Shown here: in pieces, positions 6,384 to 12,643 of the stretch
Layout: every line of letters starts with the position of its first letter
Numbering within the stretch: the stretch's first letter is position 1
From: an uncultured Coleofasciculus sp.
GTDB lineage: Bacteria; Cyanobacteriota; Cyanobacteriia; Cyanobacteriales; Coleofasciculaceae
Direction: 5' to 3'
Assembly: GCA_902805485.1 (NCBI GenBank)
Contig: CADCTM010000299.1
Span: 1 to 12,643 of the forward strand
Length of the DNA stretch: 12,643 nt
The notes under the pieces: generated by a model
Seen by the model: only the letters and a program-made list of their open reading frames with translations
Told to the model about the DNA's origin: nothing
Databases searched by the model: none
Made by a program: the position numbers and the translations under genes

Positions 6384-7424
6384 ATGCAATTTATTGACCA
6401 ATCAGAAATTGAAGTAGAAGCGGGTTTTGGCGGTGATGGCCTCGTGGCGTGGAGGCGGGAGAAGTATGTACCTGCTGGGGGACCTGCTGGGGGTAATGGG
6501 GGGCGCGGTGGCAGTGTGTTTTTAGTCGCTGTCGAGAACCTGCAAACGTTGCTGGACTTCCAATATGCCCGTCGGTTTGAAGCCGAAAATGGTGGGCGAG
6601 GGGGATCGAATAATCGGACGGGTGCGGATGGAGGCGATCGCATTATTAAAGTTCCCGTCGGCACAACGGTCTATGATGCAACAACGGGCGAAATGCTGGT
6701 CGATTTGGTTGAACCGGAACAAACGTTTTGTGTGGCAAGAGGTGGTAAAGGCGGTTTAGGTAATAAGCACTTCCTCAGCAATAGTAACCGTGCCCCAGAG
6801 TATGCTTTACCTGGACAACCCGGAGGGAAACGCACTCTGCGCTTAGAGTTGAAGTTGTTAGCGGAAGTAGGAATTATTGGTTTACCAAATGCGGGGAAAT
6901 CTACCTTAATTTCTTCCGTATCCGCTGCCCGTCCAAAGGTTGCTGACTATCCCTTTACAACGTTAATCCCAAATTTAGGTGTTGTGCGTAAACCCAACGG
7001 GGATGGCACGGTGTTTGCTGATATTCCTGGGTTAATTGAGGGGGCACATGAAGGGACAGGTTTAGGGCATGATTTTCTGCGTCATATTGAACGCACTCGC
7101 TTGTTGTTGCACCTAATTGATGCCACTGCTGAAGATCCGATCGCCAATTATCAAATTATTCAACAGGAGTTACAGGCTTATGGACGTGGCTTACCCGAAC
7201 GTCCTCAAATTATCGCACTTAATAAAAGCGATGCGGTTGATGACGAGATTTTAGACACCCTTGCGAGTGAACTGAGTCTGTTGACTCAGGTGCCGATTTT
7301 CCAAATTTCTGCCGTTGCCCAAACAGGTTTAGACTCGCTACTCCAAAAAATCTGGCAATCTTTGGATCAATTAACGCAAGAAGAAGCAGACAGAGAATTA
7401 CTGTCACCCCGCATAGAGTACTAA
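6384..7424 (+). CDS. obgE: Obg-family GTPase ObgE/CgtA
   Basis: This 346-residue GTPase acts in large ribosomal subunit assembly and in stress and growth control. The glycine-rich Obg fold covers about residues 1-158 (FIDQSEIEVEAGFGGDGLVA; repeated GGNGGRGG patterns at 35-43 and 68-75). The GTPase domain follows: G1 GLPNAGKST (166-174), G2 around FTTLIPNLG (191-199), G3 DIPGLIEG (213-220), G4 NKSD (280-283) and G5 SAVAQTG (309-315). It lacks the C-terminal OCT domain found in Bacillus and other Gram-positives and ends soon after the G domain. ATG 6384 gives the canonical MxFID start. The gene lacks a Shine-Dalgarno sequence because tandem heptads run up to the start codon. Its 3' end overlaps the convergent hydrolase gene by 4 bp. 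Confidence 0.97.
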   Translation: MQFIDQSEIEVEAGFGGDGLVAWRREKYVPAGGPAGGNGGRGGSVFLVAVENLQTLLDFQYARRFEAENGGRGGSNNRTGADGGDRIIKVPVGTTVYDATTGEMLVDLVEPEQTFCVARGGKGGLGNKHFLSNSNRAPEYALPGQPGGKRTLRLELKLLAEVGIIGLPNAGKSTLISSVSAARPKVADYPFTTLIPNLGVVRKPNGDGTVFADIPGLIEGAHEGTGLGHDFLRHIERTRLLLHLIDATAEDPIANYQIIQQELQAYGRGLPERPQIIALNKSDAVDDEILDTLASELSLLTQVPIFQISAVAQTGLDSLLQKIWQSLDQLTQEEADRELLSPRIEY

Positions 7425-9286
7425 TTGATCGAAGTGTCAGAAGCAATCGCTCTGCTTAGGGTTCGAGGACTGTTAGACGGAAGTGGGTTGGTACTGGGAG
7501 TCGTGCTAGTTCCGTTGAAGTAGTCGTAGGTTTTACGAGAAATTTGGCGAATCAGTTCTTGGGCGCTGGCATCATTGAAAGGACGTTTAACCATAACAGC
7601 GATCGCATAACGTTTACTTGTGGGCAAATCGACTAAACCCGCATCCGCCAGCAATGAACCAATATTGCCTGTTTTGTGAGCAATAATTGCCCCAGTTCCC
7701 AATCCTTGGGGTAAGAGGTTGTTGATTTCATTACGCTGCATGATATTCAATAAGCGATCGCGCGATTGTAACGAAACTAAGTTGCCTCGATGCACCACTG
7801 ACATCAAATTAGCCAACTCCTTTGGAGAAGTCGTATTCGTGCCTTCGACATCCGGCAGTCGGTTGCGAAGTGCTGTTGTTGTCAAACCCCAACTGCGGAA
7901 GCGTTGATTGAGTGCCTCCATCCCCCCCAGGCGCTCGATCAGCATATTTGTTGCCGTATTATCGCTAATTACCATCATCTTCGTTGCCAGTTCCAGGGTG
8001 GTGAAGGGAGTCCCAACTTTTTTGTATTGCAAATCACCGGAACCATCAGCAATCATCTCAGTTTTGAGCGTTAGCTGTTCATCCAACCGAATTTTACCCG
8101 CATCAACATCCTGAAAGAATGCCACCAAAATCGGTAGTTTAATCGTGCTGGCAGAAGCAAACAGGATGCCACCATCCAAATCAAGATAACTCCCAGTATC
8201 GAGATCGACGATAAAAACACCCGGTTTTAAGGTGGGGTTTTGCAGGGCTAAAGCTTTGATTTGGGCTTTTAATGGTCCAATTTCCTGAGTTAGTTGTAGC
8301 GTGGCAGAAGGACTGGGAGGCGTTGGGATTTCTTGTTGCGTTTCCGCTGGATCTTGACGCTGCACTGACGCTGGCATTGTGGGGTTGAGTGCCGACAAAA
8401 GCGTCCCAGCGATTGTACCAATGCCAATCCCCAAAATCAGCAGGCGGATAATGTAAACAAGCGGTCCAAACGGAGGTTTTTGCGGACGACGCGGCGGCTG
8501 AATTTTCTGAGGAGAGTTTTGGGAGGCGGGATTTGCCTTGCTGCGTCTGTTGCGGTTCGTCCTCGATCCCGTTTCTTTTACGGGTGAGTTAATGTTTTCC
8601 CGGCGGCGGCTAAAATCAGTTGGGGGTTGAAAAGGACTCGATGCCTTAACCTCATAACCAGGGAGGCTTTTGCTGCCACGACGGGCACTAATTGCTTGGT
8701 CTGCCTTAACTACGGGCGAGTTGGAGTTGGCATTGACATCCTTTCTTAAGGCTGGATCAGAAGTTTGGCGAGTCGTTGGCTTAACTTCCCACGGATTAAA
8801 CCGTCTCGGTTTTTGAGCGGCACTTATGTAGTTTTTGGGTGCAAAGCTTGGGCCAGGTGGTGGCACTCTCGAACCCGGTCGTGGCACAGGGGCTGCAATC
8901 GGCTGTAATCGTCGCACACGAGGAGGCGTACGCAACAAGGGTTGAGGGCTTGCCTGCGCGGATTTTGGCAGCTTTAGAGGCACGGTTTTGGGGCGTGAAG
9001 CTTCATTCGTCCCAGAGAGAGGGGGCTTCACCTCTTGATTTGGGGACGGTTTTTGGTGTTGGCGATGCTTGCGGGATCGCAGACGCGCTGGGCTAGGTGG
9101 TTCGGCACTCGGCTGACGCAAACGCTGCGCTAATTCTTTGAGAGTCGCCCCGCTACGCCTTACGAGTTCCGACGCTGGCGCTTCACTATCTGTGCTGTTT
9201 TCTTGTCCTTTCGCCAAGCGATTTGTCGCGTGAGGCTGTACAGTGCCGCGTTTTTCTCCTTCAGATTTACCCATAGACGCTGCCAT
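7421..9286 (-). CDS. Membrane-anchored class A beta-lactamase-like serine hydrolase
   Basis: This is a 621-residue protein from ATG 9286. Residues 1-272 form a long Pro/Arg/Ser-rich, probably disordered and cytoplasmic region. One membrane segment (about 275-301, LVYIIRLLILGIGIGTIAGT) is followed by a periplasmic serine hydrolase domain (about 345-590) of the beta-lactamase/transpeptidase fold: S380-T-I-K383 (SxxK), S441-D-N443 (SDN) and K538-T-G540 (KTG). Counting from SDN, the position of the class A general base E166 is leucine (L477), and the omega loop is about six residues shorter (RLPDVEGTNTTSP). Beta-lactam hydrolysis is therefore doubtful; a peptidoglycan-related acyl-enzyme or esterase is as likely. 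The start is chosen because GGAGG lies 8 nt before this ATG; a GTG at 9307 would add seven residues. Its stop overlaps obgE. Confidence 0.88.
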   Translation of the reverse strand: MAASMGKSEGEKRGTVQPHATNRLAKGQENSTDSEAPASELVRRSGATLKELAQRLRQPSAEPPSPARLRSRKHRQHQKPSPNQEVKPPLSGTNEASRPKTVPLKLPKSAQASPQPLLRTPPRVRRLQPIAAPVPRPGSRVPPPGPSFAPKNYISAAQKPRRFNPWEVKPTTRQTSDPALRKDVNANSNSPVVKADQAISARRGSKSLPGYEVKASSPFQPPTDFSRRRENINSPVKETGSRTNRNRRSKANPASQNSPQKIQPPRRPQKPPFGPLVYIIRLLILGIGIGTIAGTLLSALNPTMPASVQRQDPAETQQEIPTPPSPSATLQLTQEIGPLKAQIKALALQNPTLKPGVFIVDLDTGSYLDLDGGILFASASTIKLPILVAFFQDVDAGKIRLDEQLTLKTEMIADGSGDLQYKKVGTPFTTLELATKMMVISDNTATNMLIERLGGMEALNQRFRSWGLTTTALRNRLPDVEGTNTTSPKELANLMSVVHRGNLVSLQSRDRLLNIMQRNEINNLLPQGLGTGAIIAHKTGNIGSLLADAGLVDLPTSKRYAIAVMVKRPFNDASAQELIRQISRKTYDYFNGTSTTPSTNPLPSNSPRTLSRAIASDTSIN

Positions 9287-9294
9287 TGGTGATT

Positions 9295-9299
9295 CCTCC
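9295..9299 (-). promoter_or_regulatory. Shine-Dalgarno sequence fixing the hydrolase start
   Basis: GGAGG on the minus strand (9299-9295) lies 8 nt before ATG 9286. The longer reading from GTG 9307 would translate through it. This is one of only two strong ribosome sites I see in the window, the other being that of aroH. Confidence 0.65.
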
Positions 9300-9417
9300 A
9301 ACACCACTTACCCTAGTTGTCGATTGCCGCTCCACATTTAACTCCTTATCTCAGCATTTTTTGAGGACGGGCGTACGGCTTACGACCCAAAAATAACTTA
9401 TCTGATGTCAGCCTATT

Positions 9418-10215
9418 TTAGAACGGGTTTGGCTCTGAATGATCCGAAGGCATCCCGTGAGGGTTATCGTTCATAGACCTTGGCTGAAATTGTAGCGCCC
9501 ATTCAATCTGACGGAGAATTCCTCTGAGCATAGTAACTTCTTCTTTTGTTGGTGTCGCTCGATTCAACAAGTAGCGAAACTTTTGTAAGCGTGACGGGGC
9601 AGTATGTGGATAAAGGTAGCCGATTTTCAATAACACTGCTTCTAAATGTTCGTAGTAGCCTTCCAAAACATCCAAGGCTGCTACTTCCATGGTGTCTGAA
9701 GTTGAGGGTATTTGGCGAAAATTTTGTTGTTCTTGAGTGGTTTGATAAAGCTCGTAACAGCAAACGGCAACTGCCTGAGCGAGGTTTAACGCCGGATATT
9801 CTGAACTAGAAGGTATGCAGACAAATCGCTGGGCATAGTTTAGTTCAATATTACTCAAACCCCGGTCTTCTGGACCAAAAATTAATGCCGAAGGAATGGT
9901 ATCTTCAAGTAACCAAGGAAGTGCTACTCTTGGTGATTCTAGCGGTGGGGGGAAGGCTCGGACACGGGCTGTTGTTGCGATCGCTCTTTGACATCCTGTT
10001 AAGGCTTCTGCTAATGTCTCGACTCGTTGCGCCGCCTCCAAAATATCCCAGCCATGAACCGCCATTTGCCTTGCTTCTTCCCCCAAGAAGTCACACTGCG
10101 GATTTACCAGCACTAACGCCCGCAACCCCATATTTTTCATCACACGGGCAACTGAACCGACATTTAAAGGTCCAGCGGGTTCTACTAAAATAATCCTGAC
10201 GCTGCCTAATCCCAT
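9418..10215 (-). CDS. trmJ: tRNA (cytidine/uridine-32-2'-O)-methyltransferase TrmJ
   Basis: This 265-residue SPOUT-class enzyme transfers a methyl group from S-adenosylmethionine to the 2'-OH of residue 32 in the tRNA anticodon loop. The TrmH-family motifs are all present: motif 1 NVGSVARVMKNMG (18-30) with N18 and R24, motif 2 IFGPEDRGLSN (112-122), and motif 3 IPSSSEYPALNLAQAVAVCC (134-153), which forms part of the knot that binds the cofactor. A helical C-terminal extension (about 170-245) matches the TrmJ subgroup. It could be annotated generically as TrmH family group 1; TrmJ is the best specific call. ATG 10215 gives MGLGSVRIILVEPAG, a usual start. The gene diverges from the DUF2256 gene across 90 bp, and 131 bp separate its stop from the hydrolase start downstream. 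Confidence 0.9.
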   Translation of the reverse strand: MGLGSVRIILVEPAGPLNVGSVARVMKNMGLRALVLVNPQCDFLGEEARQMAVHGWDILEAAQRVETLAEALTGCQRAIATTARVRAFPPPLESPRVALPWLLEDTIPSALIFGPEDRGLSNIELNYAQRFVCIPSSSEYPALNLAQAVAVCCYELYQTTQEQQNFRQIPSTSDTMEVAALDVLEGYYEHLEAVLLKIGYLYPHTAPSRLQKFRYLLNRATPTKEEVTMLRGILRQIEWALQFQPRSMNDNPHGMPSDHSEPNPF

Positions 10216-10305
10216 TTCAAGCCTTACCGAAGAGAGGAAATAATTTTTTCGAGCTATTTATATAGTTTCTTTACAATTAGATCAGTAATATCTCGTCAAC
10301 TTAGC

Positions 10306-10458
10306 ATGGCACGCCAGCGAGCTAAATCGGATCTGCCCACAAAAATTTGCCCTGTTTGTGGACTTCCTTTCACTTGGCGCAAAAAATGGTCCGATTGCTG
10401 GGATGAGGTGAAGTATTGCTCAGAACGCTGTCGTAGACGCAAATCGGAAGCTGATTAG
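10306..10458 (+). CDS. DUF2256 zinc-finger-like small protein
   Basis: This 50-residue ORF reads MARQRAKSDLPTKICPVCGL at the start and ends WDEVKYCSERCRRRKSEAD. It has the DUF2256 signature: LPxKxCxVC (C15, C18), PFTWRKKW (21-28), WDEVKYCSERCRRR (32-45, C38 and C42). The two CxxC-type pairs suggest a zinc ribbon, and the tail is basic, so nucleic acid or protein binding is possible. The function is not established. Full length is normal for the family. ATG 10306 has no clear Shine-Dalgarno sequence. It diverges from trmJ, and the asparaginase gene lies 434 bp downstream on the same strand. Confidence 0.88.
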   Translation: MARQRAKSDLPTKICPVCGLPFTWRKKWSDCWDEVKYCSERCRRRKSEAD

Positions 10459-10564
10459 TCGGTTTTGGCGGGTTTTGGTCTGAAACCTTAACACTTCATT
10501 GCTTAATCCAATCTTAATCTATCGCTTATTCAGCCTTTAGTAGGAGGACAATCCCTTAACTTTA

Positions 10565-10596
10565 TTGGTACTCTCATCGGGTTATTTGTATATAAT
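10565..10596 (+). promoter_or_regulatory. Candidate promoter before the asparaginase leader
   Basis: TATAAT at 10591-10596 is a perfect -10 box in an AT-rich setting. A TG at 10587-10588 stands one base too far upstream for a classic extended -10. The nearest -35-like hexamer, TTGGTA (10565-10570), is 20 bp away, which is long. Motif evidence only. Confidence 0.4.
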
Positions 10597-10634
10597 GTAT
10601 TATTTTTCATACGCAACGATAAAGGACAAAAAAG

Positions 10635-10664
10635 TTTCACTAGCGTTTGGGCGCTGCCGTGAAA
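10635..10664 (+). other. Leader hairpin 1
   Basis: TTTCAC (10635-10640) pairs with GTGAAA (10659-10664). After a small internal loop, AGCG (10642-10645) pairs with CGCT (10652-10655) around TTTGGG. It lies about 30 nt after the expected transcription start. Confidence 0.45.
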
Positions 10665-10734
10665 ATCGATTCCTCTCGTTTTAACCATAGCTCGCAGACA
10701 TCAGGGTGGTCTAGTTTGAGCTTCAGGTTAGATC

Positions 10735-10764
10735 AGTCTCCAATGTTACTGTGCCTTGGAGACT
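10735..10764 (+). other. Leader hairpin 2, perfect 9-bp stem
   Basis: AGTCTCCAA (10735-10743) and TTGGAGACT (10756-10764) are perfectly complementary with a 12-nt loop. A perfect 9-bp match this close is unlikely by chance. No U run follows, so it is not a standard terminator. Confidence 0.6.
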
Positions 10765-10778
10765 ACGTTTAGTGTGTG

Positions 10779-10804
10779 TCGTTAAATCATTGAGCCGTTA
10801 ACGA
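10779..10804 (+). other. Leader hairpin 3, 7-bp stem
   Basis: TCGTTAA (10779-10785) pairs with TTAACGA (10798-10804), again with a 12-nt loop. It begins 15 nt after hairpin 2. Confidence 0.45.
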
Positions 10805-10892
10805 AATCTCGGCAATATTGATGATTGGCAACAAATCTGTATTCTCATTTCGGTAAAAGGTGAACTGAAAATTGAAATCCAAGCTTGACAAG

Positions 10893-11852
10893 ATGTTAGA
10901 CAATCGGGTGCAACCCAAACTAATTATCCACGGCGGGGCGGGTAGTTCTCTCAAAGGCAAAGAAGCGGTTGCGGCTGTGCGGCGATCGCTTTATAACGTA
11001 ATTGAAGAAGTCTATGATTTGTTATTAACCGGTGCAGATGCCCGTGATGCCGTAGTATTAGGTTGCCAGTTACTAGAAGATGATCCCCGGTTTAATGCGG
11101 GAACAGGTTCAGTCTTGCAATCTGATGGGCAAATTCGCATGAGTGCGGCGTTGATGGAGGGAAATTCCCAGCGATTTAGTGGTGTGATTAATGTTGGCAG
11201 AGTCCAAAATCCCATCAATCTCGCTAAGTTTCTCCAAGATTCCGCCGATCGCGTTTTATCGGAGCAAGGGGCCGCGGAACTATTACGAGAACTCAATGCC
11301 CCAGTTTATAATCCCCTGACTGATATTCGTTTGCAAGAGTGGATGCTGGAAAGGCAGGATAATTTTGATAAAACGATGGCGGGAGTCGTTGCAGAACGAG
11401 AATTGGTTAAGGCGTCAGAACCCGGACGCGGTACGATTGGGGTTGTGGCATTGGATAGTCAGGGATGCTTGGCTGCTGGCACATCTACGGGTGGTAAAGG
11501 TTTTGAACGAATTGGTCGTGTTAGTGACTGCGCGATGCCAGCAGGGAATTATGCCACGACGAAAGCGGCAGTTAGCTGTACAGGTATTGGCGAAGACATT
11601 ATTGATGAATGTCTGGCGGCGCGGGTGGTTGTGCGTGTTACCGATGGATTGTCTTTAGCTGAGGCGATGCAGCGCTCTTTTACCGAAGCGAGTCATAATG
11701 GACGAGATTTTGGCGCAATTTCGATTGATGCCACTGGTGCTATTGCTTGGGGAAAAACCAGTCAAGTTCTCTTATCTGCCTATCATGATGGCGATCGGAT
11801 CGGAGACACGTTGGAATGGCAGGGGGATGAACTTACAAATTTTGTAGTTTAA
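10893..11852 (+). CDS. Isoaspartyl peptidase/L-asparaginase (Ntn-hydrolase)
   Basis: This is a 319-residue precursor from ATG 10893. Enzymes of this family cleave themselves into two chains. The new N-terminal threonine of the beta chain hydrolyses isoaspartyl dipeptides and asparagine, removing damaged aspartate products and releasing ammonia. The N-terminal KLIIHGGAGS, RFNAGTGSVLQSDG and MSAALMEG fit the alpha chain. The cleavage site is GRG-T181-IGVVALD, followed by AAGTSTGG, the cofactor-loop region GRVSDCAMPAGNYA, and CTGIGEDII. The usual GAGxYA element is PAGNYA here. The start is uncertain: ATG 10893 gives MLDNRVQPKLIIHGG, while a TTG at 10872 would add seven residues and has AAAAGG 11 nt upstream. 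A long structured leader precedes it, and a 12-bp inverted repeat follows 70 bp after the stop. Confidence 0.9.
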   Translation: MLDNRVQPKLIIHGGAGSSLKGKEAVAAVRRSLYNVIEEVYDLLLTGADARDAVVLGCQLLEDDPRFNAGTGSVLQSDGQIRMSAALMEGNSQRFSGVINVGRVQNPINLAKFLQDSADRVLSEQGAAELLRELNAPVYNPLTDIRLQEWMLERQDNFDKTMAGVVAERELVKASEPGRGTIGVVALDSQGCLAAGTSTGGKGFERIGRVSDCAMPAGNYATTKAAVSCTGIGEDIIDECLAARVVVRVTDGLSLAEAMQRSFTEASHNGRDFGAISIDATGAIAWGKTSQVLLSAYHDGDRIGDTLEWQGDELTNFVV

Positions 11853-11922
11853 TGGGAATTCGGTTTTAAGAGAATTAATCGGCTTAAGTCCGGATTGAAG
11901 TCCACGAAAGGAAAGATAGAGC

Positions 11923-11970
11923 ATAGATTGCATCCCAGTTTTTGTGATAGAAAAAGAAGATGCAATCTAT
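11923..11970. repeat. 12-bp perfect inverted repeat (possible bidirectional terminator)
   Basis: ATAGATTGCATC (11923-11934) is the exact reverse complement of GATGCAATCTAT (11959-11970). Inside the 24-nt gap TTTTT (11939-11943) can pair with AAAAA (11951-11955), extending the hairpin. It lies between the 3' ends of the convergent asparaginase and membrane-protein genes, the right place for a bidirectional terminator, although no long T run follows on either side. A remnant of a small mobile element is the alternative. Confidence 0.6.
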
Positions 11971-12086
11971 TCAGCCTGCGGCTTCTCACTCCATCTCAGC
12001 CGTGTAACCGAATATGTTCTGGATAATGGTAGAAAAGGCGGAAATTTGCTTTTGACAAGACCTCAAAATCTCCAGATTTCTCGATC

Positions 12087-12643
12087 TCAATCCAGAGCGC
12101 TTGAGTCACTGGGAGATATGCTTATTTCTTGTTCGTTATTATATTTTAATTTGCTAAGACAAGTTCGGGCAAAATAAGTCAACCAACTGACAATCCCTAA
12201 GAATTTAGCTCCTTCTTCTAGCAAAACGCTTCGGTTCGATTCCTTCAAATTTATTCGTTCAGGATTCACATCAAAGACTAGGGATATCACAAAGAACCCT
12301 AATGCCAAAAGTAAAATTAAATAATCGGTTTTTTTAAATAAATTTATAAACGTCACGATGTAGTAAAGTATCAGCATTCCATAAATAGAAAAAACCGTTA
12401 ATTCAGCGCCATCGTGGCTAAGGAATTGGAGATATACATGGCTTTGCTCATGAAGTTGTAACAGATCATCAAACATCAAAAGTGCTGTTATAATCCCTGA
12501 AAAAAAGAAAAACGATTGCCAAATACTTTGTTTTCTAAGGTCTCTTTTTATTACTTCTGCACTAATCCAGCAAGTCGCTAAACTAGCCGCCCATACCACT
12601 AAACCCAAGTTAGAAACGATACCGACATATGGAGCTTGCTTCG
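12087..12643 (-). CDS. Multi-pass membrane protein of unknown function (5' end beyond right edge)
   Basis: The reverse frame is open from the window edge to the stop at 12087. A TTG at 12608 could start it, but the codons before it (KQAPYVGIVSN) read smoothly into the first hydrophobic segment without a stop or Met, so the true start is probably outside the window. Counting from that TTG as residue 1, hydrophobic segments lie at about 1-16, 31-47, 68-90, 96-112 and 132-150. Acidic motifs at helix ends (FDDLLQLHE, 46-54; LLEEGAKFLG, 129-138) look conserved and functional. The tail is polar. I do not recognise the family. Base composition is AT-richer than its neighbours, which may hint at a different origin. 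It converges on the asparaginase gene. Confidence 0.75.
   Translation of the reverse strand, partial: KQAPYVGIVSNLGLVVWAASLATCWISAEVIKRDLRKQSIWQSFFFFSGIITALLMFDDLLQLHEQSHVYLQFLSHDGAELTVFSIYGMLILYYIVTFINLFKKTDYLILLLALGFFVISLVFDVNPERINLKESNRSVLLEEGAKFLGIVSWLTYFARTCLSKLKYNNEQEISISPSDSSALD

Larger units (their letters stand above)
10459..10892 (+). promoter_or_regulatory. 434-bp spacer: promoter and structured leader of the asparaginase gene
   Basis: After DUF2256 comes a weak hairpin (GGTTT 10471-10475 with AAACC 10483-10487). A perfect TATAAT stands at 10591-10596. From about 10603 a leader of roughly 290 nt would run to the asparaginase ATG. It contains three hairpins (10635-10664, 10735-10764, 10779-10804; listed separately) and AAAAGG at 10855-10860. 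I see no ORF worth calling and no riboswitch that I recognise. The spacer may hold a leader with a regulatory fold or a separate small RNA. Confidence 0.45.

Noticed and set aside
8839..9096. 85-codon plus-strand frame opposite the hydrolase
   Set aside because: It is a shadow of the Pro/Arg-rich coding region on the minus strand, with no start signals.
7421..9286. A genuine antibiotic-resistance beta-lactamase
   Set aside because: The E166 equivalent is missing and the omega loop is shortened; the long N-terminal tail is unlike resistance enzymes. Only the fold is supported.
11944..12177. 77-codon plus-strand frame starting at a GTG
   Set aside because: It begins inside the 12-bp hairpin, lacks a Shine-Dalgarno sequence, and its end overlaps the membrane-protein gene on the other strand; no family resemblance.

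Overview
The window is a stretch of cyanobacterial chromosome. The evidence is ten copies of the octamer GCGATCGC (HIP1) in 12.6 kb, about fifty times the random expectation; tandem heptanucleotide repeats in the spacers; and several proteins of cyanobacterial type: a TerB-like/Mo-nitro_C fusion, a short AroH, an OCT-less Obg and a DUF2256 protein. I infer a filamentous Microcoleus- or Coleofasciculus-like species, but the window alone cannot settle the genus. I see no prophage, transposase, CRISPR array, tRNA or rRNA.

Layout. Left block, minus strand: the start of a TPR-type protein (1-188, cut by the edge), a family-4 glycosyltransferase (340-1449) and an EamA/DMT transporter (1498-2520). 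The last two are probably co-transcribed and are joined by a repeat element. Next, plus strand: a soluble signal peptide peptidase A (sppA) and chorismate mutase (aroH). After a 449-bp spacer a MOSC-domain protein (minus) diverges from the TerB-like/Mo-nitro_C protein (plus). The GTPase gene obgE (plus) then runs tail-to-tail, with a 4-bp overlap, into a large membrane-anchored class A beta-lactamase-like serine hydrolase (minus). Behind that lie trmJ (minus), a 50-residue DUF2256 zinc-finger protein (plus), an isoaspartyl peptidase/asparaginase (plus) with a long structured leader, and a multi-pass membrane protein of unknown function (minus) that runs off the right edge.

The genes do not form one pathway. 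They are mostly housekeeping genes: tRNA 2'-O-methylation, ribosome assembly, aromatic amino acid synthesis, and protein turnover and repair. The most notable structure is non-coding. A dispersed element of roughly 75-105 bp, made of a conserved GTTATTG core followed by seven-base units of the type TAATGAC, occurs three times (1445-1536, 2702-2805, 6309-6382). A related heptad pair sits at 3756-3823. In two copies the heptads abut or contain the start codon of the next gene, and one copy also encodes the C-terminal tail and stop codon of the preceding gene. Other points of interest are the three-hairpin leader before the asparaginase gene, a 12-bp perfect inverted repeat after it, the loss of the usual omega-loop glutamate in the beta-lactamase-like protein, and a Glu-to-Gln change in the chorismate mutase active site. 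I did not find a convincing new defence or biosynthetic system.
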